Part shown: one piece after another, positions 9,717-18,421 of the stretch | Layout of the letters: each line of letters starts with the position of its first letter | Numbering within the stretch: the stretch's first letter is position 1 | Assembly (NCBI GenBank): GCA_947304695.1 | Contig: CAMZBS010000039.1 | Location: 1 to 18,421 of the forward strand | DNA length: 18,421 bases | Direction of reading: 5' to 3' | Origin: an uncultured Prevotella sp. | GTDB taxonomy: Bacteria; Bacteroidota; Bacteroidia; Bacteroidales; Bacteroidaceae | Notes under the pieces: generated by a model | The model's input: the letters and a program-made list of their open reading frames with translations, nothing else | Database searches by the model: none | Told to the model about the DNA's origin: nothing | Made by a program: the position numbers and the translations under genes

Positions 9717-11828
9717 ATGACAATTATGATTCAACGACCTTTCACTCTTCGGGCAATGGCCTCAGTACTGGTCATGGGCAGTAGCCTGATGGCCATGGGG
9801 CAGAACCCCATCATCCGCGACCAATACACGGCCGACCCAACAGCCCGTGTTTTCGGTGACAAAGTCTATCTCTATCCCTCTCACGACATTATCCCGCCTG
9901 CCGGGCAACGCCAGGACTGGTTCTGCATGGAAGACTATCACGTTTTCTCATCGGAGAACCTGACCGACTGGACAGACCACGGCATGATTGTCACCCAGAA
10001 CAAAGTGCCCTGGGTGAAGCCGGACTCCTACTCCATGTGGGCTCCCGACTGCATTGAGAGGAACGGAAAATACTATTTCTATTTCCCGTCTACTCCTACG
10101 GGAGGAAGGGGGTTCGGAGTCGGTGTGGCCATTGCCGACAGTCCCGTGGGACCGTTCATCCCTGAGCCGGAGCCCATCAAGGGCATCAACGGCATTGATC
10201 CTTGCGTGCTACAGGCTTCCGACGGCAACGCCTATATTTTCTGGGGAGCAGGGCGATGCGCCAAACTCAAGCCCAACATGAAGGAACTGGCCGACGACAC
10301 GCCGACAGAAACCGTCAAGTGGGGCGAACGTGAGTTTGAAATGAAGGGTGTCAACTGCCTCAAAGGACTTCCCAGCCGTCAGGCTGAGGGGCCGTTTGCC
10401 TTTGAGTACAACGGCAACTACTACCTGACCTACCCTTACGTGAGGGAAAAGACCGAAGTCTTAGGCTATGCCATGAGTAAGAACCCGATGGGACCCTATG
10501 AATACAAGGGCATCATTATGGCCGAGCACCCCAACGGTTGCTGGACGAACCATCACAGCATCATCAACTACAAGGGTCAGTGGTATCTGTTCTATCACCG
10601 TAATGCTTTCTCGCCCAGCGACGACAAGCGCCGCTCTGTACAGATCGAGAAACTGTTCTTCAATGCCGACGGCACCATTCAGGAGGTGAAAGAGACCATG
10701 CGTGGCGTGGGTATCAACAAGGCTACGGAGAAAATAGAGATTGACCGTTACAGCAGTGCTTCCGCAGATGTGACGACGCAGCTCATCGACACGGTGAACA
10801 CCTTCCGCAGCTATGAGGCCACCCTGCCCACGAAAGGCAGTTGGCTGAAGTACAACGACGTGGATTTCAGCTGCATCCGTGACGGTTATCTGAGCATCGG
10901 CGTGAAGGCAACGGACAACACCGAACTGTGCATTCGCGAAAAAAGTGCCAAGGGCAAGGTCATCGCCCGCATCAAACTCACGGTAAAGCCCGATGAACCA
11001 GCTGGAGCACAGCCCAACCGTTTCCGTCGCGATTTGCGCGGCCAGTGGCTCACACAGACCACTACGCTTGACTTCACCCCGACGGGTGTCACCGACCTGG
11101 TCATCACCAACGAAGGCGAAGGTGCCCTTTCCGTAGATTGGCTGCAGTTCAAGAACCGTCCAAAGTATTTCTCACCTGTAACTACCCCGTCTGCCAAGCC
11201 CGATGACGAGGGCTTCATCCGCCGTTGGATGCTTCTCGACCCTATCGACAAGCCCAACAGCGGCAATACTGTCTTCACCGATAGCTACCTGCGTGAGCAC
11301 TTCTACCGCAGCTACTTCAAAGACCAGCAGACCATCCTTCCGAAGGACGGCCAGAAGGTCACGGCTGTATTCCGCCAGGAACAAGCTCCCGCTGGCTTCG
11401 GACGCGGTCAGCAGGCACCTGCCCAGCCCGAGGTGAAGACCGTTAAGCAGACGCTGACCTGGCATGCCCTCGACAGCGAGAACATGAACGTGAAGCTGTT
11501 CCGTTTCGCCGAGAAATGGGGAACAAAGGTCTACGGTGTGCTCTTCTGGGCCGTTACTGTCATTGACTGCCCAGAGGAAATTCGTGACGTGCGCCTTGCC
11601 GTAGGTTCCAACTCAGCCTCCATGTGGTGGCTCAACGGCAATGAGGTGCTGCTACTCTCCGGCGACCGCCGCATGGTCAAGGACGATGCCATGTCACCAC
11701 GTCTCACTCTGAAGAAAGGGCGTAACATCCTGCGTGGTGCCATCATCAATGGCCCTGGCATGAGCGACTTCTGCGTACGCTTCATTGACGAGAAAGGTAA
11801 TCCTGTAACTAACTTTGAAATCAAATAA
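9717..11828 (+). CDS. Secreted GH43 hydrolase with CBM6 and extra C-terminal module
   Basis: 703 residues; predicted beta-xylosidase/arabinofuranosidase or xylan-debranching enzyme. The signal peptide is 1-28, cleaved before Gln29; an alternative ATG at 9726 would shorten it by three residues. The GH43 propeller spans about 30-335, with the triad Asp40 (YTADPT), Asp161 (GIDPCV) and Glu224 (QAEGPF). Residues about 338-480 are a CBM6 domain ending in the typical SVDWLQFK. Residues about 490-703 are a further beta-rich module (WMLLDPI, MWWLNGNEVLL, LKKGRN) resembling galactose-binding jelly rolls, with a Gln/Pro/Gly-rich insert at 554-575. It leads a two-gene operon with the arabinanase-like GH43 three bases downstream. 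Family assignment is secure; the substrate is inferred from the locus. Confidence 0.9.
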   Translation: MTIMIQRPFTLRAMASVLVMGSSLMAMGQNPIIRDQYTADPTARVFGDKVYLYPSHDIIPPAGQRQDWFCMEDYHVFSSENLTDWTDHGMIVTQNKVPWVKPDSYSMWAPDCIERNGKYYFYFPSTPTGGRGFGVGVAIADSPVGPFIPEPEPIKGINGIDPCVLQASDGNAYIFWGAGRCAKLKPNMKELADDTPTETVKWGEREFEMKGVNCLKGLPSRQAEGPFAFEYNGNYYLTYPYVREKTEVLGYAMSKNPMGPYEYKGIIMAEHPNGCWTNHHSIINYKGQWYLFYHRNAFSPSDDKRRSVQIEKLFFNADGTIQEVKETMRGVGINKATEKIEIDRYSSASADVTTQLIDTVNTFRSYEATLPTKGSWLKYNDVDFSCIRDGYLSIGVKATDNTELCIREKSAKGKVIARIKLTVKPDEPAGAQPNRFRRDLRGQWLTQTTTLDFTPTGVTDLVITNEGEGALSVDWLQFKNRPKYFSPVTTPSAKPDDEGFIRRWMLLDPIDKPNSGNTVFTDSYLREHFYRSYFKDQQTILPKDGQKVTAVFRQEQAPAGFGRGQQAPAQPEVKTVKQTLTWHALDSENMNVKLFRFAEKWGTKVYGVLFWAVTVIDCPEEIRDVRLAVGSNSASMWWLNGNEVLLLSGDRRMVKDDAMSPRLTLKKGRNILRGAIINGPGMSDFCVRFIDEKGNPVTNFEIK

Positions 11829-11831
11829 ACG

Positions 11832-13286
11832 ATGAGACATATAGCTTTTGTACTTGGATTGCTGGCCATCGGGGCCACAACCAAAGCCCAAGTGGGACAA
11901 CCTTACATCCATGATCCTTCGACCATCGCCGAATGCGACGGAAAGTACTATACCTTCGGCACGGGAGGGGGCGGACTGATCAGCGACGACGGATGGTCGT
12001 GGCACAGCGGTGCCGAACGCCCTGGAGGAGGTGCCGCACCTGACGCAATGAAGATTGGCGACCGCTACCTTATTATATATGGTGCCACTGGCGGTGGCTT
12101 GGGAGGAGGCCACAGTGGCCGCATCCTCACGATGTGGAATAAGACGCTCGACCCGAAGTCGCCCGATTTCAAGTTCACCGAAGCCGTTGAGGTGTGCGCC
12201 AGCGACGGCATGGAAGACCAGGATGCCATCGACCCCGGTCTGCTGCTCGATCCCACCACAGGACGTCTGTGGGCCAGCTACGGCACCTACTTCGGCACCA
12301 TCCGCCTCATCGAGCTCGACCCCAAGACGGGTTTTCGCGTAAAGGGCAACAAGGAGAAAGACATCGCCATCGACTGTGAAGCCACTGACCTCATCTACCG
12401 CAACGGCTGGTACTACCTCTTAGGCACCCATGGCACCTGCTGCGACGGTGTGAACTCCACCTACAACATTGTGGTGGGACGCTCACGCTCCGTAGAAGGC
12501 CCCTACCTCGACAATGTGGGCCGTGACATGTATCATGGCGGCGGCAAGATGGTCGTTGCTGCAGGCAATCGCAAGACGGGTGCCGGACATTTCGGACGCA
12601 CCATCATTGACGAGGGCGTAGAGATCACATCGTTCCACTGGGAGGCCGACTTCGACATGGGTGGACGTTCCACACTGGCCATCCACCCCCTACTCTGGAA
12701 GAACGACTGGCCCTACGCCGGAGAGCAGTTCAAGGGCGGTGTCTTCGAGATTGAGAGCGAACGCCGTGGCTATGCCCTCGAACTGGCCGTCGACTTCGTC
12801 CGCATGAAGCAGGAGCGCCAAGGCTGGTTCAACCGCGAACAGATGCAACAGCCTGTGAAACCCGTGGTCAACCAGACACTGGGTGAAGTTATCAGCACCT
12901 GGCCTGATGCCGATGTCCCCGTTGGTGTGCGCTGTGGTGATTATATGTTCCGTCCCCACCAGCGCTGGAACGTGCAGCCCGTCGAAGAAGCAGGCGGCTA
13001 CCTCTCTGCTCCCTACTTCAAGATTACCATCGACGGCACCGACCTCGCCCTGACAGCTACTGCCGACAAAGAACTCACCGCCAAGTCCTTTACCGGGGGC
13101 GACGAACAGCTTTGGCGCATCGAACAGCTCACCGACGGCACGTTCCGCATCATGCCGAAGAGGATTCCCGGACAGGAAGGGCTCAACAAGCACCTTTGTC
13201 TCTATTCCATCGCTGACAGTACGCCCACGCTGGCTGAGTACGACTTTAATAGCGATAACTCAAAATGGAACTTCCGCAACCACTGA
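11832..13286 (+). CDS. Secreted GH43 arabinanase-like enzyme with beta-trefoil-like C-terminus
   Basis: 484 residues; predicted endo-1,5-alpha-L-arabinanase or related arabinan/arabinoxylan hydrolase. The signal peptide is 1-19, cleaved before Gln20. The propeller spans about 22-320, with likely catalytic Asp28 (IHDPS), Asp134 (AIDPG) and Glu183 (DCEATD). The stretch CCDGVNSTYNIVVGRS (203-218) closely follows the signature seen in arabinanases. Residues about 350-484 look like a ricin-type beta-trefoil or related lectin-like fold (EQLWRIEQL, DNSKWNF). The start is three bases after the upstream GH43 stop, so the two are co-transcribed and probably translationally coupled. A pure arabinanase in a xylan locus would suggest pectic arabinan as an extra target, or activity on arabinoxylan side chains. 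Confidence 0.87.
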   Translation: MRHIAFVLGLLAIGATTKAQVGQPYIHDPSTIAECDGKYYTFGTGGGGLISDDGWSWHSGAERPGGGAAPDAMKIGDRYLIIYGATGGGLGGGHSGRILTMWNKTLDPKSPDFKFTEAVEVCASDGMEDQDAIDPGLLLDPTTGRLWASYGTYFGTIRLIELDPKTGFRVKGNKEKDIAIDCEATDLIYRNGWYYLLGTHGTCCDGVNSTYNIVVGRSRSVEGPYLDNVGRDMYHGGGKMVVAAGNRKTGAGHFGRTIIDEGVEITSFHWEADFDMGGRSTLAIHPLLWKNDWPYAGEQFKGGVFEIESERRGYALELAVDFVRMKQERQGWFNREQMQQPVKPVVNQTLGEVISTWPDADVPVGVRCGDYMFRPHQRWNVQPVEEAGGYLSAPYFKITIDGTDLALTATADKELTAKSFTGGDEQLWRIEQLTDGTFRIMPKRIPGQEGLNKHLCLYSIADSTPTLAEYDFNSDNSKWNFRNH

Positions 13287-13312
13287 TTGGATTGCGCTGA
13301 GAATTGAGAAAT

Positions 13313-13343
13313 GAGGGTTGGGAACTGAGCGTTCTCAACCCTC
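13313..13343. terminator. Convergent hairpin terminator
   Basis: A 13-base-pair stem (13313-13325 with 13331-13343) has one imperfect pair and a TGAGC loop. It is followed on the plus strand by TATAAAATTAT. It lies 26 bases after the plus-strand GH43 stop and 7 bases after the minus-strand manA stop, so it could serve both directions. Its left arm and the preceding bases (13299-13325) are built from TTGAGAA/TGAGGGTTG-type units like those at the dxs/trkA junction. Confidence 0.65.
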
Positions 13344-13350
13344 TATAAAA

Positions 13351-14304
13351 TTATACATAGGTCTCAAGGAAACGGATATTTCCTTCGACTTCCACAACGG
13401 AAGTAGAGGCTGGTATCAGCACACTCTCGCCAGCATCAAGACTCAGTTCCTGGCCATCGGCCTTCAGTACGCCCCTACCCTTCACACCAACAAGAATAAC
13501 GAAGGAGTCAAGGTCGCTGTAGTCGAGCTGCATGGGTTCGTCAATGTCGTAGAGGGCGGTAGTGAAATAAGGACAACTGACCAACTCTACGGCCTGGTTC
13601 TTCACGAGGGTGTACTGCGTCTTATGGTTGTCGTGTACGGTGTAGTCAATGGCCTCTTTGGCCTCCTCCGTATGCAACTGACGATAGTTGCCGTCGTGGT
13701 CACGCCGCTTATAATCGTAGATGCGGTAGGTGGTGTCACTGGTCTGCTGTATCTCTGCCAGGAAGCAGCCTGCTCCAATACTGTGGATGCGTCCTGCAGG
13801 CAGGAAGAACACGTCGCCTTCGCTCACCTCGTAGCTGGCAATGGCTTCGCAGATAGTATCATCGGCCACCATCTGGGCATACTGCTCAGGGGTGATCTGC
13901 CGCTTCAAGCCTGACAGCAGATGGGCCCCTGGGGCTGAGTCCATGAGATACCACATCTCAGTCTTGCCGTGCGGCAGTCCCTTACGACGAGCCATGACAT
14001 CATCAGGATGCACCTGAATAGAGAGATCCTGGCAGGCATCGATGAACTTCACCAACAGCGGGAACTCGTTACCGAAGCGCTGGTAGTTTTCTGCGCCCAC
14101 CAATTGTTCCTTCAGCTCACTGACCAGCTCATTCAAGCTTTTGCCCACATAGGGACCAGTGACGGCTACGCTCTCGTTCCCCTTCACACCAGATATTTCC
14201 CAACTCTCGCCCACATGGTCCAGACTTGTCTCCATGTGCTTGAAGGGTGCTATGCGGTTGCCACCCCAAAGGGTCTGCTTCAGTATAGGTTTAAACTTTA
14301 TCAT
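13351..14304 (-). CDS. manA: Mannose-6-phosphate isomerase, class I
   Basis: 317 residues, the size of the short class I enzymes. It interconverts mannose-6-phosphate and fructose-6-phosphate in the cytoplasm, using zinc. Metal-binding and active-site motifs are visible: IQVHPDD with His99, GKTEMWYL with Glu116, and GRIHSIGAG with His174; TYRIYDY (192-198) is also typical. The cupin fold continues to the C-terminus. It begins 10 bases after the trkH stop and is the last gene of the dxs-trkA-trkH-manA run, ending at the convergent hairpin. Its product can feed mannose use or GDP-mannose synthesis. Nothing in the sequence ties it functionally to potassium uptake or isoprenoids beyond co-transcription. 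Confidence 0.92.
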   Translation of the reverse strand: MIKFKPILKQTLWGGNRIAPFKHMETSLDHVGESWEISGVKGNESVAVTGPYVGKSLNELVSELKEQLVGAENYQRFGNEFPLLVKFIDACQDLSIQVHPDDVMARRKGLPHGKTEMWYLMDSAPGAHLLSGLKRQITPEQYAQMVADDTICEAIASYEVSEGDVFFLPAGRIHSIGAGCFLAEIQQTSDTTYRIYDYKRRDHDGNYRQLHTEEAKEAIDYTVHDNHKTQYTLVKNQAVELVSCPYFTTALYDIDEPMQLDYSDLDSFVILVGVKGRGVLKADGQELSLDAGESVLIPASTSVVEVEGNIRFLETYV

Positions 14305-14314
14305 ATTGACATTC

Positions 14315-15772
14315 TTAATTTTCTTTCCAAAAACTCTTTGTAAACAAGACCAGCACCGCCATGATCTCCAGACGTCCTACCAGCATGAGGAAGGAGCAGA
14401 GCCACTTCATAGAGTCTGACAGGCTGGCCCACGACATGACAGGGCCGATGTTTGTATCAAGTCCTGCGCCCACATTGCTCAACAGGCTCAGTGCAATGGT
14501 CAGTGCGTTAGTGATATGGATTCCCGACAGATACATAACAGCCGTGGTCATGAAAAACAACAGCACATAAAGCAACAGAAAGGCCAGCAGTGACAGGAGC
14601 TTGCTCTGTGCAACGCTCTGGCCGTTGAGTTTCACGGGTAGCACGGCATTGGGGTGCAGGATGTGAAGGAACTCATTGCGCAGCACCTTGAAGAGCATCG
14701 ACACACGCACACATTTGAAACCGCCCGTGGTGGAACCGGCACAAGCACCAGTAAACATAAGCAGTCCAAGTATCATCCACGTGGCATGAGGCCACATGCC
14801 GGCATCGTCGTTGCTCAGGCCCGTGGTGGTAATAAACGACACCACCTGGAACAGGGCAGAACGGAAGGCTGGCTCGTAGCCGTAGCCCAACCGCGTGACA
14901 AGCAGGTACATGATGACCAGCGTAGCTACGCAGACAATGGAGAAATACAGTCTGAACTCAGCATTACGTACCACAGAACCAATACGCAGTTTGAAAATGC
15001 TCAGATATAACAAGGTGAAATTGATGCCTGCCAGGAACTGAAACAGGATGGACAGGTACTCAATCGTCTTGGAATGGAAGAACACGGTGGAGCCATTGTG
15101 CGTGGAGAAGCCACCAGTGGCAGTGGTGGTCATGGCATAGTTGGTAGCATCGAACCACTCCATGCCGGCAGCCCAGAAAGACAAGCCACAGGCAATGGTA
15201 AGCAGCATGTAGATGCTCCAAATCCACTTGGCTGAGGTGGACAACCGAGGGTGCATCTTCGAGCGCATGGGACCAGTGGCCTCAGCAGCGAACACCTTGA
15301 CACTTCCGCCCACCAGCGACGGCAACAAGGCAATGGTGAAGAACACAATACCCAGACCGCCTATCCACTGCATGAGTGAACGCCAGAACAACATGCCATG
15401 AGGCAAACGCTCTACGTCATCAATAACGGTGACACCGGTAGTGGTAAAGCCAGACATGGTCTCAAAATAGGCATCGGCCAGATTGGTCAATGAACCGTGA
15501 ACCAGGAAAGGCACCATGCCGAAGAGACTGAACACCACCCATGTGGCAGTCACCACCACGTAAGCATCTCGACGACTCAGGGCATTCTCGGCTTTCCTTC
15601 CATAATAGAGGAACAGGAAAGCACAGCCGAAGGTAAGCATGGCCGACATCATAAAAGCCATCACGTCGTCTTCATGGAACGACAGTGCCATGGCCAGACA
15701 CCATGACATGAAGAACGCCTCAATAAAGAGAAGCGAGCCGATGATCTTCGATATGATATGCCAGTTTACCAT
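14315..15772 (-). CDS. trkH: TrkH-family potassium uptake channel subunit
   Basis: 485 residues; inner-membrane, ion-conducting subunit of the Trk/Ktr potassium uptake system. Hydrophobic segments run throughout, consistent with four membrane-pore-membrane repeats. The four selectivity-filter segments are visible: GFTTTGVTV (108-116), TTTATGGFS (215-223), ITTTGLS (314-320) and SNVGAGLD (432-439), each with the conserved Gly. The family signature FWRSLMQWIGGLGIV (129-143) follows the first pore loop. It lies 21 bases downstream of trkA, its regulatory partner. The bases before the start (CCTAACTCTCTCA) contain no Shine-Dalgarno sequence. Confidence 0.95.
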   Translation of the reverse strand: MVNWHIISKIIGSLLFIEAFFMSWCLAMALSFHEDDVMAFMMSAMLTFGCAFLFLYYGRKAENALSRRDAYVVVTATWVVFSLFGMVPFLVHGSLTNLADAYFETMSGFTTTGVTVIDDVERLPHGMLFWRSLMQWIGGLGIVFFTIALLPSLVGGSVKVFAAEATGPMRSKMHPRLSTSAKWIWSIYMLLTIACGLSFWAAGMEWFDATNYAMTTTATGGFSTHNGSTVFFHSKTIEYLSILFQFLAGINFTLLYLSIFKLRIGSVVRNAEFRLYFSIVCVATLVIMYLLVTRLGYGYEPAFRSALFQVVSFITTTGLSNDDAGMWPHATWMILGLLMFTGACAGSTTGGFKCVRVSMLFKVLRNEFLHILHPNAVLPVKLNGQSVAQSKLLSLLAFLLLYVLLFFMTTAVMYLSGIHITNALTIALSLLSNVGAGLDTNIGPVMSWASLSDSMKWLCSFLMLVGRLEIMAVLVLFTKSFWKEN

Positions 15773-15793
15773 TGAGAGAGTTAGGAATTAATT

Positions 15794-17158
15794 CTAGAGG
15801 CCGAAGACCGAACTCTTCTTGAAGTATTTCTCGACCTTGCCCAGCTGGTGCTCATGGCAGAACACCATGACGGAGTCGCCTGCCTCAATCTGGGTGTTAC
15901 CGTTGACCAGGATTCCCTCACCGTTACGCACCAGTCCACCGATGGCCACGCCAAACGGAAGTCCCAGTGCCTTGACGGGTTTCTTGGTCACCCGTGAGCC
16001 TTCGGCGGCCACAAACTCGGCCACGTCACTGTCGACCATCATCAGGGAGCGCATGTTGCGCACGTCGGCATGAAGCATCATTTGGAAGATGTGTCCGGCT
16101 GCTATGGTCTTTTTATTGATAATGGTACCGATGTCAAGACTCTCGGCCATCGACACGTAGTCCAGGTTCTCGACCATGGCCACGGTCTTACGCACCCCCA
16201 GTTTCTTGGCTGTCAGACAGGCCAGAATGTTGGTCTCGGCATTGCCTGTAAGGGCCACGAAGGCCTGTGTGTTCTTGATATTCTCTTCCTGTAGCAGCCC
16301 CAGGTCACGCCCATCACCATGAATGACCATGGTGTCGGTCTCTGACAGCAGTTGGTTCAGCCGCTCACAACGCTCAGCCGACCGTTCAATGATTTTCAGG
16401 TTCATGTAGTCGGGCATCGTCAGGGCAGCACGCACGGCAGTCTTTCCACCACCCATGATAATCACGTTCTGCACGTCGGCGTAATGCTCTTTGCCTACTA
16501 TCTTACGGATGTAGGGAATATATTCACGCGTAGTCATGAAATAGACCAAGTCGAGCACATGCAACTCGTCCATACCGCCTGGGATGATGGTCTCGTCGCC
16601 ACGCTTGATGGCCACCACAAGATAAGGGTCGTCAGGACCGCAGAGGTCTTTCAACGGCTGATTGAGAATCTCCGCCGTCTCACGCAACTTGATGCCCAGA
16701 AGCACCAATGCTCCGTCGTGGACATCCCATCGCTGGCGCACCCACGACAACTTCAAGCCGTTAATGATATCGGTAGCGGCCAGCACCTCAGGATAGATAA
16801 GTGAGTCGATACCCAGATTCTTGAAGAATGCCTGATTGGCCGCCGACAGGTATTCATAGTTGTCAATGCGGGCCACGGTCTTCTTGGCTCCGAGGGCATG
16901 GGCCAATATGCAAGCCGTGATGTTGCGGCTCTCCTCGGTGGTGACACCCACAAACAGGTCGGCATCTCCCGTTCCGGCATCCTTTAGGGCCTTGATGCTG
17001 GTGGGGGAGGCGTTGACGGCCATAATGTCATATTTGCCGTCGATACCAGCCAGGCGCTCATCGTTATCGTCAATGAGCACGCAGTCATGATTTTCCGTAG
17101 ACAGCAGGCTCGACAGGTGAGTTCCCACGGCGCCTGCACCGACAATGACTATCTTCAT
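15794..17158 (-). CDS. trkA: Trk potassium transporter peripheral subunit TrkA
   Basis: 454 residues, the normal TrkA length. This cytoplasmic ring protein binds NAD(H) or nucleotides and gates TrkH. There are two RCK halves. The first Rossmann fold starts at [12 protein letters not shown] (glycines 7, 9 and 12) with acidic residues at the end of strand 2 (VLIDDND, 27-33). The second starts near 231 ([12 protein letters not shown]), where the glycine motif is less standard. RCK_C domains lie at about 140-220 and 370-450. The ATG overlaps the dxs stop as ATGA, implying translational coupling, and trkH follows. No purine-rich ribosome site precedes it; the upstream bases are the TTGAGAG-type repeat. 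Confidence 0.95.
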   Translation of the reverse strand: MKIVIVGAGAVGTHLSSLLSTENHDCVLIDDNDERLAGIDGKYDIMAVNASPTSIKALKDAGTGDADLFVGVTTEESRNITACILAHALGAKKTVARIDNYEYLSAANQAFFKNLGIDSLIYPEVLAATDIINGLKLSWVRQRWDVHDGALVLLGIKLRETAEILNQPLKDLCGPDDPYLVVAIKRGDETIIPGGMDELHVLDLVYFMTTREYIPYIRKIVGKEHYADVQNVIIMGGGKTAVRAALTMPDYMNLKIIERSAERCERLNQLLSETDTMVIHGDGRDLGLLQEENIKNTQAFVALTGNAETNILACLTAKKLGVRKTVAMVENLDYVSMAESLDIGTIINKKTIAAGHIFQMMLHADVRNMRSLMMVDSDVAEFVAAEGSRVTKKPVKALGLPFGVAIGGLVRNGEGILVNGNTQIEAGDSVMVFCHEHQLGKVEKYFKKSSVFGL

Positions 17159-18421
17159 GAGTTGAGAGTTGAGAATTGAGGGTTGAGAGTTTCTTTCAGA
17201 ATCTCTTTTCTTATTGAATCCACGTCCATGCCCACGATCTTCTGTAATTCAGGCACAGAGCCGTGCTCCACAAAGGCATCGGGCAGTCCCATGCGCACCA
17301 CCTGGGGCGCATAGCCATGCTCTGACATCCACTCCAGCACGGCTGTTCCCAGACCTCCGTTGCGCACACCGTTCTCCACGGTGATGACTTTGCGGAACTT
17401 GCGGCCCACCTCATGCAGCAGTTCATCGTCGAGCGGTTTCAGGAAGCGCATGTCGTAATGGGCGGCACACGTGCCTTCCACGGCCCGGGCCACATCGTTG
17501 CCGTAAGGGCCAATGCTGAGCACAGCCACATCGGTGCCAGCCTTCAGCCGTCGGCCTGTACCCACCTTGATTTCCTCCAAAGGGCAACGCCAGTCTACCT
17601 GCACACCACAGCCTCGTGGATAGCGGATGACGAACGGCCCCTTGCCAGGCAACTGGGCGGTGTACATCAGCCGTCGCAACTCATGCTCGTCCATGGGCGA
17701 ACAGATAGTCAGGTTGGGAATGGGGCGCAGATAGGCCAGGTCGAAGGCTCCGTGATGGGTGGGACCGTCCTCGCCTACCAGACCGGCACGGTCCAGACAG
17801 AGCACAACGGGTAACCGAAGTATGGCCATGTCGTGGATGATATTATCGTAGGCCCGCTGGGCAAAGGCACTGTAGATGTTGCAGAAGGGAATGAGTCCGT
17901 CCTTGGCCATACCGGCCGAGAAGGTCACGGCATGTCCTTCGGCAATGCCTACGTCGAAGGTGCGGTCGGGCATTTCTTGCATCATGATATTCATGGAGCA
18001 ACCTGTGGGCATAGCAGGCGTGATACCAACAATCTTAGGATTCTCTCGTGCCAATTCAAGCAGTGTCTCGCCAAATACTTCTTGGAATTTCGGTGGTTTG
18101 TTCGGTTCCTCCTTTACCTGTCGTTCACCGGTTTCGACATTGAACTTGCCCGGAGCGTGCCAAATGGTGACATCTTTTTCGGCAGGAGCATAGCCGTGGC
18201 CTTTCTGGGTGTGCAGGTGGAGCAGTTTGGGCCCCTTCATATCCTTGATTTGCCGTAGGATACGCACCAGTTCCTTCACATCATGTCCATTGAAGGGACC
18301 AAAATAACGGATGTCCATACCCTCGAAAACGTTCTGCTGATGTGAGATGGCCGACTTCAGTGCATTGGTCAGACGAATCATTCCGCGACGGCGGTCATCT
18401 TCGAAGAGTCCTTTTCTGTGA
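17155..18421 (-). CDS. dxs: 1-deoxy-D-xylulose-5-phosphate synthase, 5' partial
   Basis: The C-terminal two thirds of Dxs, which condenses pyruvate and glyceraldehyde-3-phosphate using thiamine diphosphate, the first step of MEP isoprenoid synthesis. The reading frame stays open to the right edge. The Met at 18381 is internal, because 13 further codons (HRKGLFEDD...) precede it, so the true start is outside. Counting from that Met, visible motifs are [10 protein letters not shown] (25-34), [11 protein letters not shown] (58-68), the ThDP-activating Glu148 in IAEGHA and EDGPTHHG (204-211). About 200 N-terminal residues are missing. The last residues (NPQFSTLNS) are encoded by an intergenic-type repeat. 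The stop overlaps the trkA start by four bases. Confidence 0.95.
   Translation of the reverse strand, partial: HRKGLFEDDRRRGMIRLTNALKSAISHQQNVFEGMDIRYFGPFNGHDVKELVRILRQIKDMKGPKLLHLHTQKGHGYAPAEKDVTIWHAPGKFNVETGERQVKEEPNKPPKFQEVFGETLLELARENPKIVGITPAMPTGCSMNIMMQEMPDRTFDVGIAEGHAVTFSAGMAKDGLIPFCNIYSAFAQRAYDNIIHDMAILRLPVVLCLDRAGLVGEDGPTHHGAFDLAYLRPIPNLTICSPMDEHELRRLMYTAQLPGKGPFVIRYPRGCGVQVDWRCPLEEIKVGTGRRLKAGTDVAVLSIGPYGNDVARAVEGTCAAHYDMRFLKPLDDELLHEVGRKFRKVITVENGVRNGGLGTAVLEWMSEHGYAPQVVRMGLPDAFVEHGSVPELQKIVGMDVDSIRKEILKETLNPQFSTLNS
17158..17190. repeat. TTGAGAG/TTGAGAATTGAGGG degenerate repeat
   Basis: About four near-identical units of TTGAGRR follow each other here on the plus strand. Similar units occur at 13299-13325, after the GH43 operon, and a weaker one near 15774-15781, before trkH. 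At this site the repeat lies inside the 3' end of dxs and directly before the trkA start. This suggests a dispersed intergenic repeat that became part of a coding sequence. Confidence 0.7.

Noticed and set aside
13351..14304. manA as part of the polysaccharide locus
   Set aside because: It is on the opposite strand to the adjacent GH43 operon, separated by a hairpin, and clearly continues the dxs-trkA-trkH run.
18379..18381. Met at 18381 as the dxs start
   Set aside because: The frame remains open upstream with Dxs-like sequence (RKGLFEDD) and about 200 N-terminal residues of the family are still missing.

Overview
The window looks like chromosomal DNA from a member of the Prevotellaceae (Bacteroidota), probably a plant-fibre-degrading gut or rumen species. 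Three things point there: promoter-like TAnnTTTG boxes instead of TATAAT boxes at three of the gene starts, six secreted proteins whose predicted signal peptides all end just before Gln, and a GH10 xylanase fused to a CE1 feruloyl esterase, the architecture known from Prevotella ruminicola. Coding DNA is fairly GC-rich; the gaps between genes are AT-rich.

Positions 1-13286 hold a xylan/arabinoxylan degradation locus made of divergent units. On the minus strand, reading right to left, a single-gene unit encodes the GH10-CE1 enzyme (7295-9520) and ends in a strong hairpin. A second promoter then drives a three-gene operon: a GH30 xylanase-like enzyme (4563-7118), a CotH-kinase-family protein (2229-4553) and a GH43 enzyme with a CBM6-like module (166-2214). 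On the plus strand a divergent two-gene operon encodes a GH43-CBM6 enzyme (9717-11828) and an arabinanase-like GH43 with a C-terminal beta-trefoil-like region (11832-13286). Together they should cut the backbone of feruloylated glucuronoarabinoxylan (GH10, GH30), release ferulate (CE1) and trim arabinose or xylose side groups and oligosaccharides (the three GH43s). No SusC/SusD pair, transporter or sensor/regulator lies inside the window.

Positions 13351-18421 are a housekeeping block on the minus strand with very tight spacing: dxs (cut by the right edge), trkA, trkH and manA. dxs and trkA overlap by 4 bases. A hairpin at 13313-13343 separates this block from the convergent GH43 operon.

The points most worth following up are: the CotH-like kinase inside a xylanase operon; Gln/Arg/Pro/Gly-rich inserts that recur in three different enzymes of the locus; matching C-terminal tails on only the GH30 and CotH proteins; uncharacterised modules in the GH30 and first plus-strand GH43 proteins; an intergenic TTGAGAG-type repeat that supplies the last residues of Dxs; and a tandem 8-base repeat next to a large GC-rich hairpin at the left edge.
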